A DNA stretch of 64,000 nt from Symbiodinium natans (lineage: Eukaryota; Sar; Dinophyceae; Suessiales; Symbiodiniaceae), in contig CAJNDS010002582.1 in assembly GCA_905221605.1 (NCBI GenBank), positions 76,001 to 140,000 of the forward strand, in the 5' to 3' direction. The notes under the pieces are model-generated. The model saw only the letters and a program-made list of their open reading frames with translations. It made no database searches and was not told the DNA's origin. Of the stretch, positions 24,201 through 32,102 are shown piece by piece. Every line of letters starts with the position of its first letter. Position 1 is the stretch's first letter. The translations under genes and the position numbers were made by a program.

Positions 24201-27200
24201 CGGGATTTAGGCTTACCTGAAGGCTTTTAGGGTTTAGGGTTTAGGGTTTAGGGTTTAGGGTTTAGGGTTTAGGGTTCCAATGTAGTTCCTTTTTGGGTTA
24301 GTTATAGGGGACTCTAGTATACTACCCCAAAAAGGTACTACATAAGAGCCTTCAGGTAAGCGCTACCCAGGCCCCCCATAGTAGTGCCTTCTTGGGATAC
24401 CATCTTTTCTCGACCTCTCTGCCTTGAAACTCCCGAAAGCCGTAGCCCCGAATTGGTAATGTCTTGGCATGCTCCGAGTGGCGGGACGTCCAAGCCCTAG
24501 ACCCAAAACCCTATTCAGGATCCCCAAACACTAGGATGCCCCGTAGTACCCTTATTCCCTTTTTGGTAGGTTTAGGTTCCCTTATAAACCCCTTTAAGCA
24601 AAAAAGGGCACCCTTTTTCATCCTAGGTTACTGGGCAACCTAGAACAGCAAAAAAAGCCCAAACCGCATTTTGGGTTGGCCATGCGGGGCTTTGCCTTGC
24701 TTGCGCCCAGCGCACCTTCATTCTGGGACCCGAAGCGCTATACCCCACATACATCCTAGCTCGAAGTGTTTGGGGGTGGCACAGAGGGTCAACGTCTTCG
24801 GGGTAGACTACGAAACCCACGAAAAAGAAGTCATAGTTTGTTCGGTGAGTAGACGAAGGATGCCTGGTAGTACCCTTCTTCCCCTTGTTGAGGCGGTGAG
24901 GTCCCCTTTATAAACCCCTTTAAGGAAAAAAAGGGGGGGGGGGGGAGCGGCCTTTTTTAAATCCTAGGTGAGTTGGGCAACCTAGAGACACTAAACCCTA
25001 CAACCCTACACCCTACAACCCTACACCCTAAACCCTAAATCCCTAAATCCCTAAATCCCCTAAACCCTAAACCCTAAACCCTAAACCCTAAACCCTAAAC
25101 CCTAAACCCTAAACCCAAATCTGTTAGGATGCTTGGGCGCTCTTCGCTCAGCTCGACCGAGATGGCGACCACGAAGTAGATTCCTGGGATGCAATGGAAT
25201 CGGACCCACCCCCCTTTCTTGGGGTTTAGGGTTTAGGGTTTAGGGTTTAGGGTTTAGGGTTTAGGGTTTAGGGTACTTTCATGGTATTTCCCAAACTAAG
25301 GGTACCCCTGGTATACCCTTTAAACACGATCGTCCTGAATAAAAGAACCCCTCGCCGCAAAAAAAACATAAGACTGGGTCCTGGGTTTAGAGGTCTTATG
25401 GGGTTTGGGGTCGCGTGTGGGCCTGAGTTTCCTGGAAGCTGCACAGTCCTGGCTGCTAAAGGGTTTAAAGTTGGCACGTGGTTTTTCCCTGGGCTGGTTT
25501 GGTGCTGAGCACAAGCCTTGGTACTTTACAGCCTTTTGGGCTTGAACCCCCTTACAGAACCCCTAAACCCTAAACCCTAAACCCTAAACCCCCCTAAACC
25601 CTAAACCCTAAACCCAAAGAGCAGCGCCGTTGTTTCTGCAAAAAAAGGTTGAGAGTTCAGAGTGTCAGGGTGAAGAGGGAAGGCTTCCTTAGGGTTTTAG
25701 GGCTTATAGGGTTTTATGGTTTTTGGGTTTAGGGTCTAGGGTCCAAGGTTCAGGGTTTAGGGTTTAGGGTTGGAAGGCTTTCATAATGGGCGCTGGCTTT
25801 GTGTTTCTGAGATGACTCAGTAGGTCCGTTCCCGTTTAAACTTGGCTGAAGCCGAGTGATTGCGCGCTCACAGCTCAGGCTATTAAATGCGAAGTAGACT
25901 GCTGATTTGGTGAGTGTCCCCGGGGCTCTTAAGCATTTTGGCGAGACTATATATGGTTTTTTTGAGGAGATACAAGCAAAACCCGGCTCCATGTGTGTGT
26001 GTGTGTGCGTGTTTGTGTGATTTGCCCTTTGGCAGGCTTTAGGGTTTAGGGTTTAGGGTTTAGGGGTTTAGGGTTTAGGGTTTAGGGTTTAGGGGTAAGA
26101 TGGAGTCACATGCCAGCCTGCGTTGTGTACACCCTGAACGCATCAGAAGGAAGTCACAAGAAGGGGGCAGCTCACAGCTTCGCAGCCCCCGCCGCCAAGG
26201 ATGTCAACGAGTTCCTGGAAGGATGCATGCCCCTTTGCGTCTGTTTCTAAAGCCCAGCCTTCAGGGCTTAGGGTTTAGTGTTTAGGGTTTAGGGTTTAGG
26301 GTTTAGGGTTTAGGGCTAGTCCCAGAAATCTGGCTCCCTTGGTCGTCGCTTCCTAGGCGCGCCCCTGAACGAGTTGTCCCGCCAAAGGCCTTGAGCTTTC
26401 GCCCCAAAAGCCCGATGTTTGGACCCTTAAGGTCCTGGAAACCCTAAACCCTAAGCCCCTAAGCCCCTAAACCCAAAACCCATTTGCCCATAAACCCCTA
26501 AGCACATAAACCCACAAACCTTAAACCCCAAACCGTAACCCCCTAAACGATCGATTTGGGATTCCGGGTTGTGGGCCGAGGTTCGGGTTCAAACTCTGGG
26601 GGGCTCCACAGTGAGGACCCCAAAACTGGGATGCCGAATAGTGCCCTGCCCCCTACCTAAGGCTATTTTGGAAGAATTTAAGCCTGCTTCAGGTTTTTTA
26701 AGGGGGGAACCTAGGGGGGGTACTTTCGGGGATCCGTTCCCGGATAAACTTTCATGAAGCAACACTTAGGATTGCTGGACAAGCACGTTTTTGTTTTTCA
26801 TGGGTTGCCCTATTGCCCCACTCTATACTATCCCCTAGGTCTCCCCCCCCCCTCCCCCCCTCAAAAAACCTTAATTAGGCTCAAGTTTCCAAGAACAGCC
26901 TGTCTTATGGGGGGAACCTAGAGGGGGGTGGGAGGAGTATAGAGGGGGGTAGTATTGGAACCCTAAACCCTAAACCCTAAACCCTAAACCCATGACATTT
27001 TAGGGGACACACAAAGGGCATCTTTGCTGCAGGCGGTTGCAAAGCATGGTAGAACATTACGGGAGCTGCAGTTGGCACTGGCTAACTTCAGGTTTCGGGC
27101 CTTGGGAACCCTAGGGTGCAGGGTTCAGGGTTTAGGGTTTAGGGTTCAGGGTTCAGGGTTTAGGGTTCAGGGTTCAGGGTTCAGGGTTTAGGGTTTAGGG

Positions 27201-29046
27201 TTTAGGGTTCAGGGTTCAGGGTTCAGGGTTTAGGGTTTAGGGTTTGGGCCAGGGGTTGCACTCTTACATCTCAGCTCCTGCAAGCTCGAGCCTCCCGAGC
27301 CCTTCACCAAGAGCTTTGACTTTGGTGTGCTCTGTGCTGCCTCGAGTCCAAACCTTGGTAGCCCAGTGGTACCCTTTACTTTTTTTTTAATGGTTTCCCT
27401 TGCAAAATAGCCGACCCCCAAAAAAAAGGTGCCCTTAACATAATATGGTTACTGGGCCACCATGAGACGCACATGCAACACCAACATCAACACCAGGGGT
27501 GGGACTTTGCTACAACTTTATCACGTTGCAAGTGTGGGGGTTGCTCGAATTTCTTTTCTTGGGAGGTAAAAGTTCTAAACTGTTATTGGGGCGGGTTCAA
27601 GAGCAACTAAGAATATGTTGAAAGCAGTTCTGTTCCTTGGAATGTTCAGTTGCCTCTTCGGGGCAGGCTCGCCCCAAACCTGCGTGGCTGCACCGTCGTC
27701 ACTCATTAAATACCTGCCAACTCTCGCCAATGTCCGCTTCTTAGGGTTCACATGCAAAACCTAGACGGCTCTTCTCTGACGAAGCTGTAATTATCTTGTA
27801 CATCTCTTATTTATACATATACATCAGTACACAGTTGTCAAGCAAATCGACACTACTTGATCTACTTGATGTAATCTCTTCCTATGAGACATTCCTGTTT
27901 TCAACTGATCAGCGCTCCTTATGTACCATTGAAGAAGCCGCACATTTTCAAAACATACTAACCGCCGAAAATTCGTTCTATTCGTCGCGCTTCATCCGCT
28001 GTACTTTATCGAACCCAAAGAGCCCAATATTGCTTAATTAAGCAATATACCTTAAATCATATAGGGGTCCTGAATATGATTTAAGGAATATTCCTTAATT
28101 AAGCAATATTGGGCTCTTTGGGAAGAACACTCGCACCATGACCTTGGGCGTCGGGACTTGAGGCCCTGGAAGAATTGTGAGCAACGAAGTTGGAACGATT
28201 TGTGGCGAAGTCAGGAGGAGTGTTGGCGTGAGATTCTTGCCATGCTTTCTCCCTGCAGGATACCACAGGAGCCTTGAAGAAAAGGGTAGAACAATAACTA
28301 AGCGTTTTCTTGAGGCATCTCAACAGTGCAAGTGAACAAACTCTACTTGTTGTTCTTGCGTTTTATTGCTTATAGGCCTCTCTCAGCACTGCCCATTCTC
28401 TCAAGCGAAACTCGAGAAGTCGGGAAGGCCGTGTTCTCGAGCTGTTATTTGGCCCGCGGCTCCTGTTCGTCCAAACCTGCTTTGGGCCTAAACCCTTGTT
28501 TCGCGAACTTTGTATTTTGAAGCACCAAAGTACATGGTGACAAACGCCGTGTGCACAAATGCGCCTTCCATCTTGTCTTTGCCGCCGTCAAATCTTACAC
28601 GCTAGCTGAAAACGTGCAACATCTCTGCAAAGCTTTTCGGTTCCCTCCCCTCCATCCCCGGAAGGGGGTTCTACAACAATTGCCTTCGACAAAGGCCCTT
28701 TATTTTGCAGCAACACCCACCGGAAACAGGGTTTAGGGTTTCGGCACAGCAAAACGAGCTACAACGGGAGCCGATCAATGGGGGCGTCGACCAGTGCAGG
28801 TTTGGGCTTTGGAAGGTTTTACTGATCATAATGAGGTCTTACAAAGATCAGTTACCCTAAAGCCTTTATAAGCCCTTACCCCCCTCAAGCCCTAAACCCC
28901 GAAACCCTAAACCCCTAAACCCCTAAACCCTTAAACCCCTAAACCCTCAACCCTCTTAAGCGAAGAGTAGTTTGTGCCGATGGCCCGAGGCTCCTTAAGG
29001 GCCCGGCACGCTCGATCGATGTCGTCTGCATCAAGAAGGACTTCTT
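5263..29046 (+). CDS. Voltage-gated cation channel with C-terminal EF-hands, many short exons
   Basis: Single-domain six-helix voltage-gated channel, presumably in the plasma membrane. In order: QRFVGSTHFE; S1 IVTNSIFTGIQ; S2 FVFTLELMLRLLA; S3 DWAWIMLDLVV; S4 with basic residues every third position from 10961; the linker RSLRTLLYCIGRTL; S5 IIFLYGLIFTDITTEYL; pore helix TLYASITGGFS; S6 GYIAFCMFAVLN with VTTCFVES; then ERDHEMILQ, two EF-hands and LKGPARSIDV. EF-hand 1 (DANSDGGVTIKE) and EF-hand 2 (DRDGDHEVDVNE) are each split by an intron and read canonically only after splicing. The order and the EF tail match the dinoflagellate single-domain channel architecture. Several exon ends are approximate, and the S3-S4 loop and the residues after the pore were not located. 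The selected ion cannot be told from this. Confidence 0.8.
5396..5504 (+). mobile_element. Element B4
   Basis: TGGGATGTTTTCCC to GAACATCCCAAG with the usual ACAGTCCTTAAT centre. Confidence 0.7.
5505..6433. other. No supported gene
   Basis: Unique-looking channel intron sequence with overlapping short frames on both strands. Nothing identified apart from a short TTTAGGG array at 5845-5882. Confidence 0.5.
6434..6745 (+). repeat. Long variant telomere array
   Basis: CCCCTAAA units, then CCCCCAAA units, then CCTCATC-containing units: ordered variant blocks ahead of the S1 exon. Confidence 0.95.
6753..6820 (+). CDS. Channel exon, S1
   Basis: Encodes IVTNSIFTGIQVQAAAADPP, an S1-like helix, after the acceptor CCTCAG. 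A long CCCTAAA-type array lies upstream and TTTAGGG-type sequence downstream. The 3' border is approximate. Confidence 0.6.
7413..7528 (+). mobile_element. Element B5
   Basis: CTTGGGATTTTGCCCCTTAT to AAGGGGGAACATCCCC, with an inner C-run. Confidence 0.7.
7678..7776 (+). CDS. Exon-like segment within the channel region
   Basis: Reads YYDMAWEQCDTSCVARFAPP then DEVIFLIGFLACT before a stop. It lies between S1 and S2 and could belong to the S1-S2 loop, but the borders are unclear. Confidence 0.25.
8239..8262 (+). repeat. Poly-G tract
   Basis: About 24 G. Other long G or C runs at about 3291-3314, 6979-6994, 23617-23633, 37957-37975, 48249-48279, 49614-49633 and 56379-56401. Confidence 0.95.
8480..8645 (+). 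repeat. CCCTAAA array before the S2 exon
   Basis: Blocks of CCCTAAA and CCCCAAA. Confidence 0.95.
8649..8706 (+). CDS. Channel exon, S2
   Basis: Encodes TIYTFVFTLELMLRLLAG, the S2 pattern F-x-x-E-x-x-x-R. The acceptor is GCCCAG. A GC donor at 8707 keeps the frame into the S3 exon (AGGDDWAW). Confidence 0.75.
8858..9086 (+). repeat. CCCTAAA array before the S3 exon
   Basis: About 30 units with a CCCCAAA block. Confidence 0.95.
9104..9152 (+). CDS. Channel exon, S3
   Basis: Encodes DDWAWIMLDLVVAGL, the S3 W-x-W-x-x-x-D-x-x-V pattern, after the acceptor TTTGCAG. The 3' border is approximate. Confidence 0.7.
9780..10005 (+). repeat. CCCTAAA array
   Basis: Two near-pure runs separated by a G-run and TTTAGTACTGGGG. 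Confidence 0.95.
10023..10089 (+). CDS. Second S2-like exon (possible duplicated or alternative exon)
   Basis: Encodes IFEFTLEIMLRLTADD and is clearly related to the S2 exon at 8649 at both DNA and protein level. It has an AG acceptor (CTCTAG) and a GTGAGT donor. It lies after S3, out of order for one channel domain, so it may be an alternative exon, a stray duplicate or a decoy. Confidence 0.45.
10546..10709 (+). mobile_element. Element E1 carrying a CCCTAAA array
   Basis: CTTGGTTGCCCAGTGGTACC left arm; the right arm TGGTTAGTGGGCTGCC is separated from GAGGGTAACC by CCCTAAA repeats. Confidence 0.7.
10952..11018 (+). CDS. Channel exon, S4 voltage sensor
   Basis: Encodes RLVRVLRVAKITRAIRIVR, with basic residues at every third position, the voltage-sensor signature. 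A GC donor after AG at 11018 joins the next exon in frame as RIVRFVRSLR. Confidence 0.88.
11031..11093 (+). mobile_element. Element I1 whose core is a telomere array, TSD GAGA
   Basis: CCTAGTAGTAGAGCAGGTAA, then CCCTAAA repeats, then AGGTTACCTGACAACTAAG. GAGA at 11027 and 11094. Confidence 0.8.
11128..11353 (+). mobile_element. Element B6 with L3 nested inside
   Basis: B arms TGGGGTGTTCCCCC and GGGGGCAACATGCCA are separated by L3 (11154-11272, TSD ACAG). Confidence 0.75.
11154..11272 (+). mobile_element. Element L3, TSD ACAG, nested in B6
   Basis: CTATATCCCCCTGGGG to CTAAGGGGAGTATAG; ACAG at 11150 and 11273. A short TTTAGGG insertion lies inside. Confidence 0.85.
11693..11752 (+). mobile_element. 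Element H1, right half replaced by a TTTAGGG array
   Basis: CCTAAGGGTCCATGTACC left arm and centre; telomere repeats begin where the right arm should be. Confidence 0.65.
11917..12022 (+). mobile_element. Element E2
   Basis: CTTGGTAGCCCAGTGGTACC to GGTTACTGGGCTGCTAAG. Confidence 0.78.
12195..12251 (+). CDS. Channel exon, S4-S5 linker
   Basis: Encodes FVRSLRTLLYCIGRTLRAM. The start completes the AGG codon from the S4 exon. The 3' border is placed at a GA donor in phase 2, which joins GATCATTTT of the S5 exon. A short missing exon between them is possible. Confidence 0.7.
12531..12614 (+). mobile_element. Element B7, left end lost
   Basis: Starts CTTGTATACGAACAG; right arm GACTGTTAGTAGAACGGGG then AAGATCCCAAG. 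Confidence 0.6.
12620..14290. other. Channel intron (S4-S5 linker to S5): repeats only
   Basis: CCCTAAA arrays at 12701-12760, an (AT)n/ATGT tract at 12937-13045, element J1, a TTTAGGG array at 13632-13672 and degenerate telomere motifs. Confidence 0.6.
13153..13248 (+). mobile_element. Element J1
   Basis: CCTACATGGGCTATTATACC to GGCCTAATAGCCCGTGCTGG. Confidence 0.65.
14302..14370 (+). CDS. Channel exon, S5
   Basis: Encodes IIFLYGLIFTDITTEYLSDP, the end of S5 and start of the pore turret, after the acceptor GCGCAAG. The 3' end is approximate; TTTAGGG repeats begin directly downstream. Confidence 0.7.
15059..15117 (+). CDS. Channel exon, pore helix
   Basis: Encodes LRHTLYASITGGFSVGTKQ, matching the T-L-F-x-x-I-T-G-G pore-helix pattern. 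Both borders are approximate (acceptor AACAG or ACTGAG). Confidence 0.6.
15439..15546 (+). mobile_element. Element H2
   Basis: CCTAAGGGTCCATGTACC to GGTACATGGACCCTTAGG, perfect 18-bp inverted ends. Confidence 0.82.
15973..19190 (-). mobile_element. Degenerate antisense retroelement (gag/pol-like remnants)
   Basis: A 3.2-kb block free of telomere arrays and introner families, with higher GC and many broken open frames on the minus strand. Reading from high to low coordinates: a gag-like acidic helix (LEERGSPLADVAARETDDLR, about 18.8 kb), a tandem peptide repeat (18.4-18.65 kb), a basic segment (ATARPKPKAKPNPKS, about 17.4 kb), then AHVDDIFMLG (16891-16917 complement), which resembles the x-x-D-D active site of Ty1/copia-type reverse transcriptases. 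A DLEYPIAA segment follows at about 16.57 kb. Frames are interrupted and no long terminal repeats were found. It lies in the channel intron between pore and S6, on the opposite strand. Confidence 0.4.
18404..18655 (-). repeat. Tandem repeat of about 57-64 nt, five units
   Basis: The phrase AATTCCT...TAGTCCTT...GTTGAGCAT recurs starting at 18404, 18464, 18528, 18585 and (degenerate) 18642. On the minus strand it encodes an imperfect 20-residue repeat around HAQxxGLxGIxxGATE. Part of the retroelement remnant. Confidence 0.7.
19431..19516 (+). mobile_element. Element D1 (array-free copy)
   Basis: Near-perfect hairpin CCTGAAGGCT...AGCCTTCAGG flanked by TA. Confidence 0.8.
19681..19770 (+). mobile_element. 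Element J2
   Basis: CCAGGATGGGTATATTATAC to CCTAATAGCCCATCCTGG, flanked by TA. Confidence 0.75.
20103..20213 (+). CDS. Channel exon(s), S6
   Basis: Encodes GYIAFCMFAVLN (from 20103) and, in the same frame about 50 nt later, VTTCFVES. Together they match the S6 pattern F-x-L-L-N-V-V-T-G-V-F-V-E. The intervening bases (from a GC after AAT) are probably a very short intron of about 36-48 nt. Preceded by the acceptor CTGCGCCAG. Confidence 0.55.
20369..20399 (+). repeat. T-run to G-run junction
   Basis: About 12 T directly followed by about 18 G. Similar junctions at about 7268, 21231, 30117, 41048 and 63778. Confidence 0.9.
20600..20700 (+). CDS. Channel exon, post-S6 acidic/basic helix
   Basis: Encodes MTKERDHEMILQNVASEKAT, resembling the charged segment that follows S6 in these channels. 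Borders are uncertain; AAG before GAGAGGG is a good acceptor candidate. Confidence 0.45.
21470..21611 (+). mobile_element. Element X, hairpin with about 32-bp arms
   Basis: GGGTTCTTAAGGGAGGGGGG at the left is mirrored at the right (CCCCCCTCCCTTAAGAACCC). Confidence 0.8.
21756..21814 (+). CDS. Channel exon, EF-hand 1 first half
   Basis: Encodes KYFRAVRRLFEHLDANSDG. Splicing with a GC donor to 22643 produces the canonical loop DANSDGGVTIKE, with Asp1, Asn3, Asp5, Gly6 and Glu12. Confidence 0.8.
22643..22677 (+). CDS. Channel exon, EF-hand 1 second half (35 nt)
   Basis: Encodes GVTIKEFQNAWK after the acceptor GAAACAG. It ends at a GC donor (GCCTCATG) in phase 0. Confidence 0.75.
23739..23792 (+). 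CDS. Channel exon, linker between EF-hands
   Basis: Encodes DPSLIAIFDALEINAAVR, the conserved spacer of dinoflagellate EF-hand channels. It joins WK before and DAW after, phase 0 both sides. A CCCTA-rich array lies upstream and a TTTAGGG array downstream. Confidence 0.7.
24017..24125 (+). repeat. CCCTAAA array
   Basis: About 15 pure units. Confidence 0.95.
24216..24356 (+). mobile_element. Element D2 carrying a TTTAGGG array
   Basis: CCTGAAGGCT, then TTTAGGG repeats, then CCAATGTAGTTCC and the rest of the hairpin to AGCCTTCAGG. The array sits between AGGCT and CCAATG. Confidence 0.8.
24531..24643 (+). mobile_element. Element A1, TSD AACA
   Basis: Termini CTAGGATGCC and GGGCAACCTAG; AACA at 24527-24530 and 24644-24647. 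Confidence 0.85.
24855..24985 (+). mobile_element. Element A2, TSD AGAC
   Basis: Left end diverged (GAAGGATGCC), right end GGGCAACCTAG; AGAC at 24851 and 24986. Loop holds a G-run. Confidence 0.8.
25128..25178 (+). CDS. Channel exon, EF-hand 2 first half
   Basis: Encodes DAWALFAQLDRDGDHEV, 17 codons. A GA donor (GATTCC) joined to GATG at 26200 gives the loop DRDGDHEVDVNE with Glu12 in place. Confidence 0.8.
26200..26228 (+). CDS. Channel microexon, EF-hand 2 second half (29 nt)
   Basis: Encodes DVNEFLEGC plus two bases of the next Met codon. GC donor. Acceptor GCCAAG. Confidence 0.75.
27025..27094 (+). CDS. Exon-like segment inside a channel intron
   Basis: After TTTGCTGCAG, reads AVAKHGRTLRELQLALANFR. 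It lies inside the 26229-28989 intron, whose skipping is needed for the EF-hand to LKGPARS join. It may be an alternative exon or chance. Confidence 0.25.
27120..27246 (+). repeat. TTTAGGG/TTCAGGG array
   Basis: Alternating TTTAGGG and TTCAGGG units. Confidence 0.95.
27354..27464 (+). mobile_element. Element E3
   Basis: CTTGGTAGCCCAGTGGTACC to GGTTACTGGGCCACCATG. Confidence 0.75.
27470..28013. other. No supported gene
   Basis: AT-richer unique sequence inside the 26229-28989 channel intron, free of telomere motifs. Confidence 0.5.
28014..28122 (+). mobile_element. Element R, long near-perfect hairpin
   Basis: CCCAAAGAGCCCAATATTGC is mirrored at the right end near 28122; the inner arms also pair (TTAAATCATAT / ATATGATTTAA). 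Confidence 0.8.
28990..29046 (+). CDS. Channel exon, LKGPARSIDV tail
   Basis: Encodes LLKGPARSIDVVCIKKDFL, which follows EF-hand 2 in this channel family. It joins the 26228 exon in frame (GC-MLLKGPARS). The 3' end is approximate. Confidence 0.75.
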
Positions 29047-29283
29047 GGGGGTTTAGGGTTCAGGGCCTAGGGGTTTGGGGTTTGAGGGTTTAAGGGTTTG
29101 GGGTTTAGGGGTTTAGGGGTTTTGGGGTTTAGAATTTAGAGGTTTAGAGGTTTGGGGGTTTAGGGTTTAGGGGTTTAGGGGTTAGGGTTTTAGGGGAGAA
29201 AGGAAGTTACAGTAGCCCCTTGACATGGTCCCTGACCTGCTTGGAAAGGAGTTCTGAAGCATGTGCCCTTGCGCGTTTGTTTG

Positions 29284-29395
29284 GGATGCCCGGTAGTGCC
29301 CTTGTTCCCTTTTTGGGGGCTCTAGGTTCCCCTATATAAACCCCTGTAAGCAAAAAAGGGCACCCTTTTTAATCCTAGGTTACTGGGCAACCTAG
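29284..29395 (+). mobile_element. Element A3, TSD TTTG
   Basis: First three bases of the left end are lost; TTTG at 29280 and 29396. Confidence 0.8.
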
Positions 29396-29495
29396 TTTGT
29401 TTGGGTAGAATACAGGGGGGTGTACAAGGGTTCCCCCAACTAGGGGGGCGCATACTAAGGGAGCACGCAACTAATTCCCCTTAAAGCCCTAAGCC

Positions 29496-29604
29496 TTGGG
29501 ATGTTCCCCCTTATACTAACAGTCCTAAATGGGGATTCTAGTACCCCCCCCCCCCCCCTTTTTGATCCCTATGAAGGTCTGTTAGCATAAGGGGGAACAT
29601 CTAA
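29496..29604 (+). mobile_element. Element B8
   Basis: TTGGGATGTTCCCCCTTATA to AAGGGGGAACATC with a C-run in the loop. Confidence 0.75.
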
Positions 29605-29707
29605 ACTTGGCAGTTTTGGCCTCTCGGAGTCGTCTTGAGGCTTTGGGGATCTTCGGATCTTCGGGGAACCCTAGACCCTTAACCCTAAACCCTAAACCCT
29701 AAACCCC

Positions 29708-29768
29708 CCGAAAACGGGGGAGAGGCTGACGAAGGCGTGCCCAGCCTTGAAACCCCAACTGGGCACAC
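29708..29768 (+). CDS. Exon-like segment, possible channel tail
   Basis: Open segment reading GGEADEGVPSLETPTGHTLV between a CCCTAAA array and element M. Acidic and low in hydrophobics. Assignment to the channel is by position only. Confidence 0.3.
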
Positions 29769-30162
29769 CCTGGTCACTCTGGACAGGGGATCCGAAGTAT
29801 GGGCCTTGAATTCGGGAACCCCTGTTAAACCCTAAACCCTAAACCCTAAACCCTAAACCCTAAACCCAAAGAAGACCCTTATATACACTACACATAATCA
29901 GGGCACTTCGGATCCCTGAAACGGTCTAAGCAAGGGTAAGGGACCATGCTCAGGGGCCCCATGGCTCCAACCTCAGACTGGGAGCTTCGCATCCGCAACC
30001 CTTCTCTGGTCTCTACTTTTTGCTTATTGTAAGAACACCCCCCCCCCCCACAAAATGAACACTTTTTATAAGTTGCCCTTATGAAGACGGAAGAGTTTTA
30101 GTTGTTGTTTGTTTCTTTTTTTTTTTTGGGGGGGGGGGGGGGGGCGGTGCTTCGGCAATGAG

Positions 30163-30236
30163 TAGTCCTAGCCTTGACAAGGACATTGTGGCTCTCCAAG
30201 AGACCTTGCAACAGCAGGCAGGTCGAGGGGGTCCCT
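30163..30236 (+). CDS. Exon-like segment, coiled-coil tail
   Basis: Reads SLDKDIVALQETLQQQAGRG, a short amphipathic coiled coil like the distal tails of these channels, then runs into a stop made by the telomere motif. A GC donor after CAG is possible. Confidence 0.4.
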
Positions 30237-30307
30237 AAACCCTAAACCCTGAGAGACCATGCCGCTTTAGGGCTGGTTAGGGTTGGGCTTGGGGTTAAGG
30301 GCCTAAC

Positions 30308-30415
30308 TTTGGATGTTCCCCCCCCTATACTAGCAGTCCTGAATAAGGATTAAAAAGTACCCCCCGCTGTTATAAACCCCATGAAGGAGCTGTGAGTAGA
30401 AGGGGGAACATCCCA
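30308..30415 (+). mobile_element. Element B9
   Basis: TTTGGATGTTCCCCCC to AAGGGGGAACATCCCAA. Confidence 0.75.
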
Positions 30416-30522
30416 ACCCCAAGCCCCAGCTCAACCCTTAGGGTTCCGGGCGGTGGGCTTTCAAGGCGGATGGCCAGAAGCCGGCTGCGAGGGCTTTTTC
30501 GAATTGGCCTCAATGGCTCACC

Positions 30523-30624
30523 TTGGGGATGTCCCCCCTTATACGAACAGCTCCTTCATAGGGATTAATAGTGCCTGCCTGCGTATCCCTAAAAGGACTG
30601 TTTGTCTAAGGAGGAACATCCCAG
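30523..30624 (+). mobile_element. Element B10
   Basis: TTGGGGATGTCCCCCCTTAT to GAGGAACATCCCAG. Flanks share CTCACC, an eroded target duplication. Confidence 0.75.
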
Positions 30625-30659
30625 CCTCACCCCTTCAACCTCTGAAACATCTCTTGGCT

Positions 30660-31990
30660 CAAGCAAGCGAGGTTCAAGGGCTTTAGGGGTTTCAGGGCTC
30701 ATGGTCGGCAGGGTTCGGGGTTGAGGGGTTTGTCGTTGCGGTTCTTCGGGGTTGGGGGATTTCATTGGGTTTAGGGTTTAGGAGGGTTTATGGTTTAGGG
30801 TTTCCGCAGCGAGGGGCTCGACAAGAACAATGGGATCTAGGGTTTCGGGTTGAGTTTCTCGGGTTCCAAGTATGGGCCCTGAGTTTGGGTCCCTTGTTGA
30901 ATAACCCTTACATAAACTAGACGGTATTAAGCGCCCAGACTTCGGATCCCTATAAACAAGGGTGCGACCATACCAAGGGCCCAGGGTTCCAACCTTACAG
31001 AGGGTTCTTTACAAGATCGTGGTTGCTTTGACATTTCAGTCCAGGACACCGCTTTCCGGGCAAAGCGTAGAGGGTAATTATAGATCAGAGAAACACACCC
31101 GTTCAATCTCAGGCTTGCGGGCGGGAGAGACAGAGAGTGCGAGAGACAGCGAGTGAGAGGAGCGAGACAGCAGAAGGGCGGGAACCTAAGCCCGAGACCC
31201 TGAAAACGGCCCGAAACTTAAAGGATACGAAGGGGCAGCCTTTGAAGACCTCGGGTCAACAGCCGCGAATGATTAGCTTGATTTGGGGTTCAGCATTCGC
31301 TGCACTCTACGACACACCATGCGGCGGTGCTAACTGAGCTACTAGTAAGAGTACTGGGAGGAATTTGTGTTTTGTGCTTGCGGTCGAAGTTCCGATCACC
31401 CCCGTACCATCCACATGCAAGCAGCGGACTATAGGGGTCGGAATAGTTTCGAATAGTATTCCCTCCCTTTCTAGTCATACTATAATAACCCCCCCCCAAA
31501 AAAAAACAAAAAAAACCTGTTCCAATTATTAAGGCCCCAGGTCGTAGGGTCCGAGCTTGCAGGCGAAAGACCTGGCGGTTATCCGTGAGAAGCTGTGTTC
31601 TGAGCGTTAGCGACTTGGTAGCCCAGTGGTGCCCTTGACCCCCTCTTTTGGTTCTGGGTTCTCTTTAGAAAGTAACCAGCCAACAAAAGGCTACCCCGTA
31701 TTCCTATATGGTTACCGGGTGATTCGTGTTACCTTGACAACCGTTCTCGGATTGGTCGGGCAGAAAAAGGCACCATTTGTACATGCCCTAGCCTGGCTCA
31801 GTTCGTGTAGATCGAGGGGTTGAGACCGTAATACACCTGGATGTTGCAAAGTCAGAAAGGGGTTTAGCTTCATGATTCCGGGCTACTTTTACGGAGCTTA
31901 ACGAATGTGCCAAAAACAGGACGACCTGATGGTTAAACAGATAAGCATCTTCCACTTGATGGCCATGTCATGTCATGTCATTAAAGCCCC
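30660..31990. other. Mostly unassigned
   Basis: Element M-like copy (about 30870-30985), an open but low-complexity frame near 31137-31337, S-type and E4 elements. No gene supported. Confidence 0.4.
31614..31725 (+). mobile_element. Element E4
   Basis: CTTGGTAGCCCAGTGGTGCC to GGTTACCGGGTGATTC. Confidence 0.72.
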
Positions 31991-32095
31991 TAAACCCTAG
32001 ACCCTAGACCCTAGACCCTAGACCCTAGACCCTAGACCCTAAACCCTAAACCCTAAACCCTACACCCTAAACCCTATCCCTAAACCCTAAACCCT
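31989..32095 (+). repeat. CCCTAGA then CCCTAAA array
   Basis: A pure CCCTAGA block grades into CCCTAAA, showing local amplification of one variant. Confidence 0.95.
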
Positions 32096-32102
32096 CCGGA
32101 AC

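Noticed and set aside
30645-30662. CTTGGCTCAAG resembling the 3' end of the dinoflagellate spliced leader
   Set aside because: Only the last ten bases (TTGGCTCAAG) match and no coding sequence follows, so a retroposed mRNA is not supported.
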